Source: Cantharellus purpuraceus (lineage: Eukaryota; Basidiomycota; Agaricomycetes; Cantharellales; Hydnaceae). Taken from it: a DNA stretch of 64,000 nucleotides. Both the position numbers and the translations under genes were made by a program. This document shows, one piece after another, positions 27,923 to 39,613 of this stretch; the stretch's first letter is position 1, and every line of letters begins with the position of its first letter. The notes under the pieces were generated by a model. It was not told the DNA's origin. It made no database searches and was given only the letters and a program-made list of their open reading frames with translations. Location: assembly GCA_025174535.1 (NCBI GenBank), contig JALBUN010000045.1, positions 1,736,001 through 1,800,000 on the forward strand. The letters run 5' to 3'.

Positions 27923-30900
27923 CATGCCCTGCCTGACAAACTGGTTTTCAGTTCTTGAATCATGTACTGTAGGGCTCACAAGCGATATGTTACACGCACA
28001 CTCCCTTGTCCATCAGACTGAAACCAAAACAGCCATGCCTGAAAACCCTTCTCAACTTCCAGCTAAACATGATGACCCTCCTCGTCTCTACCTTCAATCT
28101 GCAGACATCCATCGATGTACAAGAATTCCCATGAAAATCCACTCGGTAGACACTGGATACCCTCTAGCCGTGGATGCACTCCTTGATAGTGGTGCTACAG
28201 GAATGTTCATTGATGCAGAATATGTCAAAGCAGAGAAACTTCAAACACGCCCTCTACCACGTGCCATACCTGTTTATAACATTGATGGGACCCCAAATGA
28301 AGCAGGTTCAATCAAGGAAGAAGTCGATCTCATCTGCACATATGAGACCCATACTGAACGTGCCACATTTTCAGTCACAAGCCTGGGAACCTTTGGCATA
28401 ATTGTTGGGCACACCTGGCTTGTGAAGCACAACCCAGAGGTAGACTGGCATACAGGAAAGGTACAGATGACTCGCTGCCCTGACTCATGTGGAGAAGTAC
28501 CAGAACACAAAGAGCATTCGCTTGGTACAACTCCTTCAAATGGCAAGAACTCACACGGGCAACCCCAATACGAGGGAGACCAAACATTTGTTATCTTTGT
28601 AGAAGAAGACTTGGAGAATATCTATGCTGGTTCAACAGTTTCTCAACAGCTCGCACAGAAGGCTGCAGAATCTACTCCAGTCAAAACCTTTGAGGAGATT
28701 GTCCCAAAGGCATACTGGGGATTTAAGGATGTTTTTGCAAAGGAGTCCTTTGACCAACTTCCACCTCAAAACTGTGGGACCACGCTATTGAACTCACTCC
28801 AGGAGCGCAACCCTTCAGCACAAAGGTCTATCCAATGTCCCCAAATGAGCAGAAGGAGTTGGACGCATTCCTTGAGGAGAACCTATGGAATCATCGTATA
28901 CGTCCTTCCAAGTCACCCATGGCATCCCCTGTCTTTTTTGTGAAGAAGAAGGACGGTAATCTTCGTTTTGTGCAAGACTACCGCAAGCTGAATGATATCA
29001 CAATCAAGAACGCCTACCCACTACCCCTGGTACCAGACATCATGAATAAAATTGCCGCAGCCAATGCCAAGTACTTTACCAAGCTTGACATCCGATGGGG
29101 ATATAACAATGTGCGTATTAAAGAGGGTGATGAGTGGAAGGCAGCCTTTCGAACCAATCGTGGTCTATTTGAACCCCTGGTCATGTTCTTTGGTCTCACA
29201 AACAGCCCAGCAACCTTTCAGACAATGATGAATGGCATTTTCAAGGAGCTCATTGACGATGGCACTATGGTAGTGTTCATGGATGACATCCTCATTTTCA
29301 CTGAATCCCTAGAACAACACCACATGATCGTGCAATCTGTCCTTGAAATTCTTCGGGCCAACCACCTGTACCTCAAACCAGAGAAATGCCTTTTCTCGCA
29401 ACAGAAGGTAGATTACCTTGGATTGATTCTCTCACAGGGACAGGTAGCTATGGACCCAGTTAAGGTGGCTGGAGTCAGGGACTGGCCCACACCGCGCAAT
29501 GTGACAGAAGTCAAATCCTTCCTGGGTTTCATCAATTTCTATCGTCGCTTCATTGAGGACTTCTCACATATCGCAAAGCCTCTGAATCGGTTAACAAAGG
29601 CAGATACACAGTGGTCCTGGATACCTGATGGCCCAGAACAAGAAGCCTTTGATAAACTCAAGCAGCTTGTCACGTCAACTCCAATCCTTGTCCTCCCAGA
29701 TCAAACCAAGCATTTTCGACTAGAGACAGATGCTTCAGCATATGCAACAGGTGCTGTTCTATCTCAACTCTGTGACGATGAGAAATGGAGGCCGGTAGGT
29801 TTTGTATCCAAGAGCCTTTCAGATGCAGAGCGCAACTATGCCATCCATGATAAGGAATTGCTCTCAGTCATCCGTGGACTGGAAGAATGGCGCCACATCT
29901 TGGAAGGGACCAAATACAAGATTGAAATCCTTAACGACCATCAAAACCTCACATATTTCCGTACAGCTCAGAATCTCAATCATCGACAAGCTCGCTGGTC
30001 ACTATACCTTTCTCGTTTTGACTTTGAACTGATCCACCATCCTGGACGACATTCAGCCAAACCTGATGCCCTCTCACGACGTGTAGATCATAAGCGGGGG
30101 GAGGAAGATAACCAGAACCAGGTTCTTCTTGGCCCTGAGCTGTTCCACATTGATGCGACATCCACCTATCCAGGGCCAGAAGCTCAAATGATCACAGGAG
30201 AAGGAGACATATTCCTGGAACGTGTGTGGAACTGCACCAACAGAGATGAAAAGGTTGTAAAGGCTCTTAAGGAACTTGGTCCCTCTCGGAATTTACGAGG
30301 ACAGGAATGGACCGAGGAGAATGGACTTGTCCTCTATCGTGGCAAGGTATATGTCCCTCTTGACCCAAAATTGCGCCATGACATTGTAAGGGCACACCAC
30401 GATACTCACATTACAGGTCACCCTGGTCGCTGGAGAACAACAGAACTTGTATCCTGCAGCTACTGGTGGCCTGGATTTGGACGATACATTGCCAAATACG
30501 TCAAGGGATGTGACTCTGCAATCGGACAAAAACTTTCCCTGCTCCTCCTATGGGTAAACTCCTGCCTAATCGTGTCCCAGATCGGAGGTGGCAAGTGATA
30601 TCTGTTGACCTTATTGTAGAACTACCCATCAGCCATGGCTATGATGCACTCCTTGTCGTTGTGGATTGTCTTTCCAAACGAGCACATGTTATCCCTACCA
30701 CCTCTGACATCAACTCCATAGGAGTTGCACGACTTTTCTGAGACCATGTGTGGAAACACCACGGCCTTCCTGAGGAAATCATCAGTGACCGTGGCACCCA
30801 GTTTGTCTCTCAATTTATGCGCGAGCTCAATTAGCTTTTGGGGATCAAGGTTGCAGCATCCACAGCATATCATCCACAAACCGATGGTCAGACGGAAAGG

Positions 30901-31811
30901 GTCAATCAAGAAATTGAACAATACTTGAGGCTTTTCGTCAATCAGCGCCAGGATGACTGGATTGAGTGGGTTCCTCTTGCTGAATTCACATACAACAACC
31001 GCATCCACTCCTCCACGCAATCAAACCCCTTCATGCTTGATACAGGCCAACACCCAAGGCTTGGGCTAGAGCCAATCCGAGAGACACGACTTGAAGCACT
31101 GGAAGAATTCACTGAGCATATGGAGATGGCCACCACTGAGGCTCACTCTGCCCTGGAAAAGGCAGCAGATGATATGGCACGATTCTATGATGCCCATTGG
31201 CAAGCAGCCCCAGTATACAAACTTGGTGACAAGGTCTGGCTCAATGCACAAAATATCACCACCACCCGTCCAACCAAGAAACTTGATCACAAATGGTTAG
31301 GACCGTATGTGATTAATAAGGTGGTCTCACGAAATGCCTATGGCCTACGACTTCCCCCAATCTTTGGCCGCACTCATCCAGTGTTCTCTGTTGTCTTACT
31401 CCGTCCTTATGAAAAGGATCCCATCCCTGAACGCCAGTCATCTCCTCCACCACCCCCAGTCATTCGAGATGGAGTACAGGAATACGAAGTTGAGAAGATC
31501 CTTGACAGCAGAGTTTCCGAGGAAGACTGGAATACCTGGTGCGTTGGAAGGGCTATGGAGCTGCTGACGACCTCTGGATCCCAGCTAAGGATGCCAGTGG
31601 GGCTAGAAGGTGCATTGCAGACTTCCATTGGGAAAATCCTGAAGCCCCAAGGCGTATTTTGGCAGCCACCTATGTGGCTCTTCCCTTCAGATGCTTTGAG
31701 GACTTCACAGAACCTCCCAAACAGGTCCTCTTTGATTGGACAGCTGGCAGGAACCCAACACGTGGTATTGGACACATTTCAGAGCCGCAGAATAGGCACA
31801 GTGAAGCTTAG
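27923..31811 (+). pseudogene. Gyp-1 Pol (protease, RT, RNase H, integrase, chromodomain), frame-broken
   Basis: In order: protease with the intact motif ALLDSGATGMFIDAEYV (about 28170); RT from about 28835 with FVKKKDGNLRFVQDYRKLN and VVFMDDILIFTES (about 29270); RNase H RLETDASAYATGAVLSQ (about 29720); integrase zinc region HHDTHITGHPGRW (about 30398); catalytic parts [20 protein letters not shown] and YHPQTDGQTERVNQEI; a GPF-like KWLGPYVI; and chromodomain EYEVEKILDS followed in another frame by RWKGYGAADDLWIP. Breaks: frame changes near 28780, 30520 and 31530, and stops at 30739 and about 30832. Motifs are otherwise complete. Confidence 0.85.
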
Positions 31812-31850
31812 CACTCACCAAATTCATCCATGCCGAAATTCCACTAACTG

Positions 31851-31858
31851 TATATAAG
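31851..31858 (+). promoter_or_regulatory. TATA box for the extra ORF of Gyp-1
   Basis: TATATAAG, 60 bp before the ATG at 31918, followed by a pyrimidine/C-rich leader typical of fungal transcription starts (CTTCCCCTTCCTCAG). Suggests a transcript separate from the genomic RNA. Confidence 0.5.
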
Positions 31859-31917
31859 CCAGTGAATCCACTTCCCCTTCCTCAGTAAAACCATCATCGT
31901 TCACTACCCAACCCACC

Positions 31918-32355
31918 ATGCCTTACCAGTCTGAATCCACCCCTCTACGCTCACTCCGTTCCTACCCATCAATCACTTGGTCAGTTGACTCAAGGGATAC
32001 TGCACGTGCTGTAGAGGATTATAACCTCCCATCTCCACCTCCACAAGTTCATTTCCCCTTCTGGCATTGTAATCCATCAAGACGCCAGACATACTACATC
32101 GGGGACCCTCTATTCATTGGCAACTATGACATACCATACGCCTTCCAAGGGCTCGCCGGTAAAGTCACCTATGAGGGAGGGGAGATGATACTTGGGGCAG
32201 TTTTCAGCACGAACAATCCCATATCCCCTGGAGAGTTCACCATCCCACTTTACCCCAAGGCAGAGAAGAGTCACCATCAACACTCGTCATGGGCTCTACT
32301 TTGGCAGAGAGTGAGAAGGGACCTTGCAGAGTGCTTCAGGGTGTGTCTCTCTTGA
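31918..32355 (+). CDS. Extra ORF of Gyp-1 (IGDP family)
   Basis: 145 aa, intact, between chromodomain and 3' LTR, the position of env in vertebrate retroviruses, but with no signal peptide or membrane helix. Starts MPYQSESTPLRSLRSYPSIT. Core: WSVDSRDTARAV, then SPPPQVHFPFWH, then TYYIGDPLFIGNYDIPYAFQ, then KVTYEGGEMILGAVFS. Shares its pattern with the LTR-D ORF. It is open while the pol frames of the same element are broken. A second, inverted copy at the right window edge (63685-64000) is frameshifted. Function unknown; it could be a regulator or structural protein. Confidence 0.65.
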   Translation: MPYQSESTPLRSLRSYPSITWSVDSRDTARAVEDYNLPSPPPQVHFPFWHCNPSRRQTYYIGDPLFIGNYDIPYAFQGLAGKVTYEGGEMILGAVFSTNNPISPGEFTIPLYPKAEKSHHQHSSWALLWQRVRRDLAECFRVCLS

Positions 32356-32395
32356 GATGGATGGGACGATAGTGCATATCGAGAGGACATGCATT

Positions 32396-32408
32396 AAGAG
32401 GGAGGTGA
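32396..32408 (+). promoter_or_regulatory. Polypurine tract of Gyp-1
   Basis: AAGAGGGAGGTGA directly before the 3' LTR, where plus-strand DNA priming is expected. Confidence 0.6.
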
Positions 32409-32770
32409 TGTCAGGGTTCAAATAAGTCATATTCTATTTTTAGTATTTTCTCTTGACACCCCTATCAGCGCAGCCTGTCAGGGTGCATCTCCCCTATTTC
32501 ATTGCCCCTATCACTTCCCCTATCTTTCCTCCCCTATCTTGGTTCTCCTATCCGTCTCCATCATTTAGTATAAAGACTCACCTTGGTGCAGTGTGATCCC
32601 CTCAGCTTGATCTCTGAGGATATCCGCTGTACCAGGTAAGTCCCATGTATTTATCAGAAACAGCTGTATAGACTGAGGATATCTGCTGTACCAGCTGGCA
32701 TTATTTCTTATCGGCTCTCACTTATTGAGTATCTTGTTGTTGTGGCCTCGTCATCAGCGTTGCCCTCACA
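32409..32770 (+). repeat. Gyp-1 3' LTR (LTR-A)
   Basis: Near-identical to 26424-26785 and the same length; followed by GTCAT. Confidence 0.92.
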
Positions 32771-32775
32771 GTCAT

Positions 32776-33024
32776 CCCCGACGTCACCAGCAACTTTAGG
32801 TGTGAAATTATCTTCCACCTCCGCTGACTCCACTCCAATAGATACTCCATCTACCCCTCCATTTATATCAATGGTGGACGCTATGGTCTTTGCCAGACTA
32901 AGCAAACTGGATGGCTCTCACACGTTCCAGATTCACCTCTCTGATCCGATATTCCTTGCCGCCCATTCCACCCAATCAGCTCCACCGGACCTATGTATGG
33001 TTCCTAAGGAGTATCATGAGTTTG
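32776..33024 (+). pseudogene. Gyp-2 protease-RT linker
   Basis: Resumes Gyp-2 after Gyp-1: SSTSADSTPIDTPSTPPF, AMVFARLSKLDGSHTFQIHL, and PPDLCMVPKEYHEFV (the conserved start of the RT region). Cut by LTR-A. Confidence 0.7.
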
Positions 33025-33384
33025 TGTGAGGGCAATGCTGATGACGAGGCCACAACAACAAGATACTCAATAAGTGAGAGCCGATAAGAAATAATGCCAG
33101 CTGGTACAGCGGATATCCTCAGTCTATACAGCTGTTTCTGATAAATACATGGGACTTACCTGGTACAGCGGATATCCTCAGAGATCAAGCTGAGGGGATC
33201 ACACTGCACCAATGTGAGTCTTTATACTAAATGATGGAGACGGATAGGAGAACCAAGATAGGGAGGAAAGATAGGGAAGTGATAGGGGCAATGAAATAGG
33301 GGAGACGCACCCTGACAGGCTGCGCTGATAGGGGTGTCAAGAGAAAATACTAAAAATAGAATATGACTTATTTGAACCCTGACA
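33025..33384 (-). repeat. Solo LTR-A, inverted
   Basis: TGTGAGGGC...ACCCTGACA with exact GTTTG duplications (33020-33024, 33385-33389). Confidence 0.9.
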
Positions 33385-33641
33385 GTTTGCCAATGTGTTC
33401 AGCAAGTCTAAAGCTGACTCCCTAGTGGAACACCGACCATACGATCTCAAGATTGAGTTGGATGACAACTCCACCCCTCTGCTTGGCCCTATCTACTCAC
33501 TATCCCAAAAGAGCTGCTGGCTCTCTGAACATTCATAGATGAGAACTTGGCCACAGGCTTTATCTGCCCATCCCTATCCCCACATGGAGCTCCAGTCCTA
33601 TTTGTCTGCAAAAAGGACAGATCACTCCATCTATGCGTCGA
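33385..33641 (+). pseudogene. Gyp-2 RT, N-terminal part
   Basis: Reads through FANVFSKSKADSLVEHRPYD and [19 protein letters not shown] with one or two frame faults; the next residues, [16 protein letters not shown], appear after the LTR-B insertion at 35495. Confidence 0.75.
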
Positions 33642-33920
33642 TGTATAGGAACTGGTTTTCCCTTAAAGATCTTGTTTAAAGTCCCGAAACTGTACAATTT
33701 CGCTTCATGGCCTTAAAATATCAGCATATATGTGCTGCTTTCTCTTGATTCAGGGCCATTCAAATATTCTCTATTTTTTCATATTTTTTCAGGAATTTTC
33801 CATGCAGAAATGAGTCTACAAACTTATTGTTCTGCTGGGCGAAGTTTTGGGACCCACATGGACCCACAAACCTTCGCAGATGTCAGCAGCCCCAAAGTCA
33901 CCCGGAGTCACCCAGACAAC

Positions 33921-34354
33921 TGACTCATTTTCGATCACATGACTCATTTCAATCTCCGACTCAATCTGGTCATCACTGCCAGTAAATCCTCAATATCTTC
34001 GCAACCACTGTACCTCCTGACTCCATTTTCAGTGGAGAGTTCAATAGAAGCTGTGCCTACCCATAGCTGTGCTAATCAGCTCAGGAAACGAAGTATTGAC
34101 CGAGTTATTTGAGTAATGGTGACTCATGCAATGACTCCTGCCATGACTCATGCTATGACTCCTTCCATGACTCATACCATGACTCCTGTGATTACTCATA
34201 CCATGACTCCTGTGATTACTCATACCATGACTCCTGTGATTACTCATACCATGACTCCTGTGATTACTCATACCATGACTCCTGTGATTACTCATACTAT
34301 GACTCCTGCTCTGAGTCACACTATGACTCCATCCATGACTCATGCCATGAGTCA
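33921..34354 (+). promoter_or_regulatory. bZIP-site (TGASTCA) array in LTR-B U3
   Basis: Eight exact TGACTCA/TGAGTCA sites: 33921, 33940, 34120, 34144, 34168, 34312, 34336, 34348. Between 34168 and 34312 a 24-bp unit repeats five times and keeps near-sites (TGACTCC, TTACTCA) in the same register. TATA (TATAAAAGG, 34486-34494) lies 130 bp downstream. TGACTCA is the established Gcn4/AP-1 core. The minus frame through it (HSMSNHRSHGMSNH repeats) is a by-product. Confidence 0.65.
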
Positions 34355-34485
34355 GAGCAAATCCAAGCAGCTCATTGGCTAGGAAACTTCCACCCCCTTC
34401 TCACATATTCCACTAGCTTCCAGTAGTTTCCATCTATTAATAGGTAGAAGTTTCCAGTAGTATTAGTCAGCCCCTGTAAATACAA

Positions 34486-34494
34486 TATAAAAGG
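34486..34494 (+). promoter_or_regulatory. LTR-B TATA box
   Basis: TATAAAAGG, conserved in other LTR-B copies (e.g. 58807, and inverted near 61600). Confidence 0.65.
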
Positions 34495-34862
34495 AGCCCA
34501 TTCTGCCTCTGAATAAATAACCATTTCTACCCCATCATCTGCACATCAGTGTGACTAGAGTGACATACAGTGTCATCCTCTATATCTCAGTAACTGTTGA
34601 TTGTCCAGTTCAAGGGTCGCTTACAGTTGTGTAACTGTATTCAATTGCACTCGAAGTAGTGATTGTCCTGCTTTGGGCATGAGTGTAGTATCTACCTCGC
34701 GTGACTACGAATCTACAGGGTGAGATTGTCTGTCAATAGTCCTGCCATTAGTGCTCTTGTTTAAGTAACTAGTGTGTACTGCCTTTGCAGAGCATTAGAA
34801 GCTTGAACTTGTGTGAAGCAGTTGCTAGACTACTTCACACATTGCTGTTACCCACTTCAGAG

Positions 34863-35163
34863 TGTCAGGGTTCAAATGAGTCATATTCTATTTTTAGTAT
34901 TTTCTCTTGACACCCCTATCAGCGCAGCCTGTCAGGGTGTGTCTCCCCTATTTCATTGCCCCTATCCTTCCTCCCTATTATTCCCCTATCTTGGTTCTCC
35001 TATCCGTCTCCATCATTTAGTATAAAGACTTGCCTTGGTGCAGTGTGATCCCCTCAGCTTGATCTCTGAGGATATCCGCTGTACCAGCTGGCATTATTTC
35101 TTATTGGCTCTCACTTATTGAGTACCTTGTTGTTGTGGCCTCGTCATCAGCGTTGCCCTCACA
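34863..35163 (+). repeat. Solo LTR-A, 301 bp, inside LTR-B
   Basis: Exact CAGAG duplications (34858-34862, 35164-35168). It lacks a 59-bp segment (GTAAGT...CCAG) present in the other copies, including its own duplicate at 60872. Confidence 0.9.
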
Positions 35164-35494
35164 CAGAGTGCCACTGGTTGGACGGTTGGATTCATCCACC
35201 TACTTCCTCTAGCCTCTAAGTGCATTCCCCTCTTTTTGGAATATCTGGACCCCTAAGCGTCCATGAACTCTAGACTCTGGAAGTCTTATTCATTCCCTAC
35301 TGCTAAGAAACGTATTACCTTCCTGCATATCGTCTGCATTGACCATTACAACAGATTGTAACCAAAGTGCAAATGTTAAATCGTTTCTGGAGTTGTGCTG
35401 CAGTAGGATTTGATATTCTTCTCAGCTGTTCATTCACGGAATTGTGGTGATTTAGAGTTTGACCTAACACCATAATTTTGCGGGTTCCAAAACA

Positions 35495-37339
35495 GTCGAC
35501 TTCCGTGGACTTAACAAGATCACCAAGAAAGACCAATACCCAATACCCCGCACCGCAGACCTACTCAAGAGTCCTTGAAAGGCTAAGATCTATTCCAAAA
35601 TAGATCTCTGACATGCCTACCATCTAGTCCGCATCCAAGAAGGCGACAAATGGAAAACAACTTTCCACATGCGATATGGATCTTTCGAATGGGGCGTCAT
35701 GCCCTTCAGACTAACCAATGCTCCGGCTGCCTTCCAGAGGTTCATGAATGATACCTTTGCCAACCTCCTCAATGTGACCGTCCTCGTTTACTTAAATGAC
35801 ATTTGGTATATTCGGATAACGAAGAAGAGCATTGGACACATGTCCGAGAGGTACTCCAATGTCTCCGAAAACATGGCCTCTTCACCCACACCAACAAATG
35901 TGAATTCCACTCCGACTCAGTCGAGTATCTAGGCTATATCCTCTCCCTGGCAGGACTGACAATGTCCGATGACAAAATCAATGTCATACAGGAATGGCCA
36001 GAACTGCAGAAAGTCAAAGACGTACAGTCCTTCCTGGGGTTCGCCAACTTCTACCACCGCTTCATTTATGGCTACTCTGATATCACCGTTCTGCTCACCC
36101 AACTTACTAGGAAGGGTACCCAATGGAATTTCACTGACAAATGTAGACAGAGCTTTGAGACCTTAAAAAAGGCCTTTACTTCCACCCCGATACTGACTCA
36201 TTGGGTTCCAGATGTTCCTATCCTATTAGAAACTGATGCCTCCGACTATGCACTTGCCATGATCCTGTCCATCATCTCTCTGGGTGACGGACAAGTCCAT
36301 CCGATCGCTTTTCACTCGCATACATTTACGCCCCCCAAACTGAACTATGACATCCATGACAAAGAGCTCCTTGCCATATATGAAGCCTTCTGGATATGGA
36401 GACACTACCTGGAAGGCCCCTCCAATCTGGTGGACGTCACAACTGACCACAAGAACTTGGAATACTTCTCCACAATGAAACTACTCACCCGGAGACAGGT
36501 CCAATGGTCCAAATACCTGTCTCAGTTCAATCTTGTTATCCATTTCTGTCCTGGTCGACTCAGAGCAAAGCCCGATGCATTAACTAGATGCTGGGACATC
36601 TACCCTAAAGAGGGGAGTAGTGACTACACCACTGTAGACCCACACAACTTTTGTCCTGTGTTCACTAACAAGCAGCTGGCATCGTCCCTATGGGCATCCA
36701 CCCTCCAAGCTGTCACCATTATGGACATCGACCAACTCTGCTCTGACATTTGCTCATCACTCCGATCCAATCCTGTTGCAGTTAAACACTTGGACAACCC
36801 TTCTGATCCAAAATGGTCACTTGACTCCAAAGGACACCTCCGACACAACAACTGGATATACATCCCTGACACCAATGGACTCTGACTCCAAGTTTTGCAG
36901 TATTATCATGATCACCCGATCTCTGGCCATTTTGGGCAAAATTGCACACAAGGGTTAATCCAATGAGACTACATATGGCCAAAAATGCGAGAATACATTC
37001 AACACTACTGCAACTCTTGTACCATGTGTATGCACGCAAAATCACAAAGGCACAAACCCTACGGAATGCTTAAGCAACTTCCAGTCCCAGAGCAACCATG
37101 GAACTCCATCTCCATGGATTTCATAGAGAAGCTCCCCCCATTGCTCAGATTTGACACCATCACCTCCGCCTCACTAGCTAAGTTGTTCGTTCTCCACATA
37201 TTCTCTAAACATGGAGTCCCATCGCATGTCATGTCCGATCAGGGCTTGGAGTTTGTCTCCTCCTTCTTCCACACATTAGGAAAGGCTCTCAACATGAAGC
37301 TTCATTTCACCTCCAGATACCATCCTGAAAGAGACAGGC
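35495..37339 (+). pseudogene. Gyp-2 RT, RNase H and integrase
   Basis: RT resumes [16 protein letters not shown], then [20 protein letters not shown]. The active-site box reads VYLNDIWYI, i.e. YLND for YLDD, losing a catalytic Asp. RNase H: PILLETDASDYALAMILS, then the HFCPGRLRAKPDALTR end. Integrase: HCNSCTMCMHAKSQRHKPYG-like zinc region (about 36990), DFIEKLP, MSDQGLEFVSSFF and YHPERDRQ. About 20 residues between FDTI and TSASLAKLF seem to be missing. There are stops at 35577, 35609 and elsewhere. Cut at 37339 by LTR-B. Confidence 0.8.
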
Positions 37340-38673
37340 TGTATAGGAACCACCTTTTCCCTATCAAATTCCATTTATGCAGCACCAATGTGCTATTCTT
37401 TGCTTTTCCATTCCTAAATATCAGCATATATTTGATGCTTGTACCTGGAATGGACTTATTCAAATATTCTCTAATTTTTCATATTTTTTCAGGAATATTC
37501 CATGCAGAACTCAGCCCAGAATCATTTATTTCTGCTGTGCTACAGTTGTGGACCCATAGGCGCCCACAAACCTTCGCACAGCCGGCTATCCACCTTTGGA
37601 CCAGGCATTCAGCCTGAATTCAAGCTCAGATGTCTCTGATCAATAAATATTCTGTAACTGACAACCACAGCCTCTCAGGGCACTATTTTCCGTGCAGATC
37701 ATCACATGAGATGTGGCTATCCATGGCTGTGCAAACCAGTGCAGAAAACAGGGTGGACACCCTTCTTTTTGCCTGATCAGTGCCTAGTTCAGGGATCAAA
37801 TCAGGTGATGGGTGAGCAAATCAGGTGATTGCCTTGGAATATTCTACCCCTTTCCATAACATTCTAGCTGTTTCCTTCTATTATTAGATAGAACATTCCA
37901 GAACCATTATTCAGCTCCTGATCAGTGTTAGTGCTGTGATCAGAACCTGTGATTGGCTTGGAATATTCTACCCCTTTCTTCCACCTTCCACAACCTTCCA
38001 GTAGTTTCCATCTATTAATAGGGAGAATATTCCAGAACCATTAGTCAGCCCCTGTAAATACAATATATAAGGAGGCCATTCTGCCTCTGAAATAGTAACA
38101 TATCCTGCCCATCTTCTGCACACCAGTGTGACTAGAGTGACATACAGTGTCATCCTCTATATCTCAGTAACTGTTTCCTGCTTTGGGCGTGAGTGTAGTA
38201 TCTGCCTCTACAGGGTGAGATTGTCTGTCAATAGTCCTGCCATTAGTGCTCTTGTTTAAGTAACTAGTGTGTACTGCCTTTGCAGAGCATTAGAAGCTTG
38301 AACTCATGTGAAGCAGTTGCTAGACTACTTCACACATTGCTGTTACCCGCTTCAGAGTGCCACTGGTTGGACAGTTGGATTCATCCACCTACTTCCTTTA
38401 GCCTCTAAGTGCATTCCCCTCTTTTTGGAATATCTGGACCCCTAAGCGTCTGTGAACTCTAGTCTTATTCATTTCTTGCTGCTAAGAAACGTATTACTTT
38501 TCTGCATATAGTCTGCATTGACCAATACAAAGGATTGTAACCAAAGTACAAATGTTAAATCATTTCTGGAGTTGTGCTGCAGCAGGGTTTGATATTCTTC
38601 TCAGCTGTTCATTCACAGAATTGTGGTGATTTAGAGTTTGCCCTAACACCATAATTTTGCAGGTTCCAAAACA
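37340..38673 (+). repeat. Solo LTR-B
   Basis: 1334 bp, TGTATAGGAACC...CCAAAACA, with exact CAGGC duplications (37335-37339, 38674-38678). Confidence 0.92.
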
Positions 38674-39475
38674 CAGGCAAACAGAATGAATGATTCAGTC
38701 CCTGGAATAATATCTCCGAGTCTATTGTAACTATCAACAAGACAACTGGGCTGATCTACTTCCAATAGCAGAGTTTGCCTACAACAACGCTCCCAATGCA
38801 ACTACCAGCGTATCTCTGTTCTTTGCTAATAAAGGCTACCATCCAAACATCTCCGTCCACCCTGAGAAGGAACTTGCCTCCACCAAAGCCCACCAATTGG
38901 TAACCAACCTCAATCAACTACACCAACATCTCTGAGAAATCATCTCCGATGCCCAGAAACAATACCAAGTCTCTGCAGACCGATGCCACATTCCAGCTCC
39001 GGACCTGCAACTTGGAGACAAAGTATTCGTTAAGGCTGAACACTTCCGGACCACCCATCCATCGAAGAAACTCTCTGAGAAATACTTAGGTCCTTATGAG
39101 GTCATTGCTCGTGCAGGCAGCAGGTCCTTCACCCTCCACCTCCCTGACCACTTCCGAGCAGTTCATCCGGTCTTCCATATATCAATGCTCGAACCTGCTA
39201 CTACTACAAACGAGATCTCTGGTCGCATGCAACCTCCACCTCCTCCAATCATCATCAAAGGAGATAATGAATATGAGATATCTGAGATCCTGGACTTGAA
39301 GATTGATTGTCAGTACAAGTGCAAGCTCCAGTACCTAGTCAAATGGACTGGATATGAAGGCACCGATGAAGAGTCCTCATGGATCTCTGCATCCGAACTC
39401 AATCATGCATCTGAATCTGTCTCCGATTTTCACTCCGCTTATCCAGACAAACCTGGCCCTCTTATGAATCTTTAA
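38674..39475 (+). pseudogene. Gyp-2 integrase C-terminus and chromodomain
   Basis: Continues RQANRMN..., then YYNYQQDNWADLLPIAEFAY-like sequence, LQLGDKVFVKAEHFRTTHPS, KYLGPYEVIARAGS, FHISMLEPA. A chromodomain follows at about 39265-39420: NEYEISEILDLKID, LQYLVKWTGYEGTDEES. Ends at TAA near 39475. The chromodomain makes Gyp-2 a chromovirus. Confidence 0.8.
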
Positions 39476-39613
39476 GTTCGATTACTAATGCTAATTCTAT
39501 TATTTCACATCATCATTTTATTACAAGTCTACCCCAAGCTCTGAAGGAATCTCACTCCACCCCATTTTTCTCTGCTCAAAAATATTACAATCAAAATCAT
39601 TTTCATTTTTATG

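Larger units (their letters stand above)
26424..32770 (+). mobile_element. Gyp-1: full-length Ty3/Gypsy chromovirus with an extra ORF
   Basis: Two 362-bp LTRs (26424-26785 and 32409-32770) differ by only a few bases. The target duplication is GTCAT (26419-26423, 32771-32775). The purine-rich AAGAGGGAGGTGA precedes the 3' LTR. Gag, protease, RT/RNase H, integrase and chromodomain are present in that order but over several frames. An extra ORF lies between the chromodomain and the 3' LTR. Confidence 0.92.
33642..35494 (+). repeat. Solo LTR-B with a nested LTR-A
   Basis: TGTATAGGAACTGG...GGTTCCAAAACA with exact GTCGA duplications (33637-33641, 35495-35499). The nested LTR-A is at 34863-35163. 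Confidence 0.9.

Noticed and set aside
31918..32355. Envelope gene
   Set aside because: Position fits, but there is no signal peptide, transmembrane helix or fusion-peptide-like segment.
34041..34343. Minus frame with SHSMSNHRSHGMSNH repeats, and plus frames with HDSCDYSY repeats
   Set aside because: By-products of the 24-bp bZIP array within the LTR-B promoter region; open in several frames because the repeat length is a multiple of three.
34863..35163. Retrotransposition of a spliced LTR-A
   Set aside because: The duplicate of the same insertion (60872) has the full sequence, so the shorter form arose afterwards at this site.
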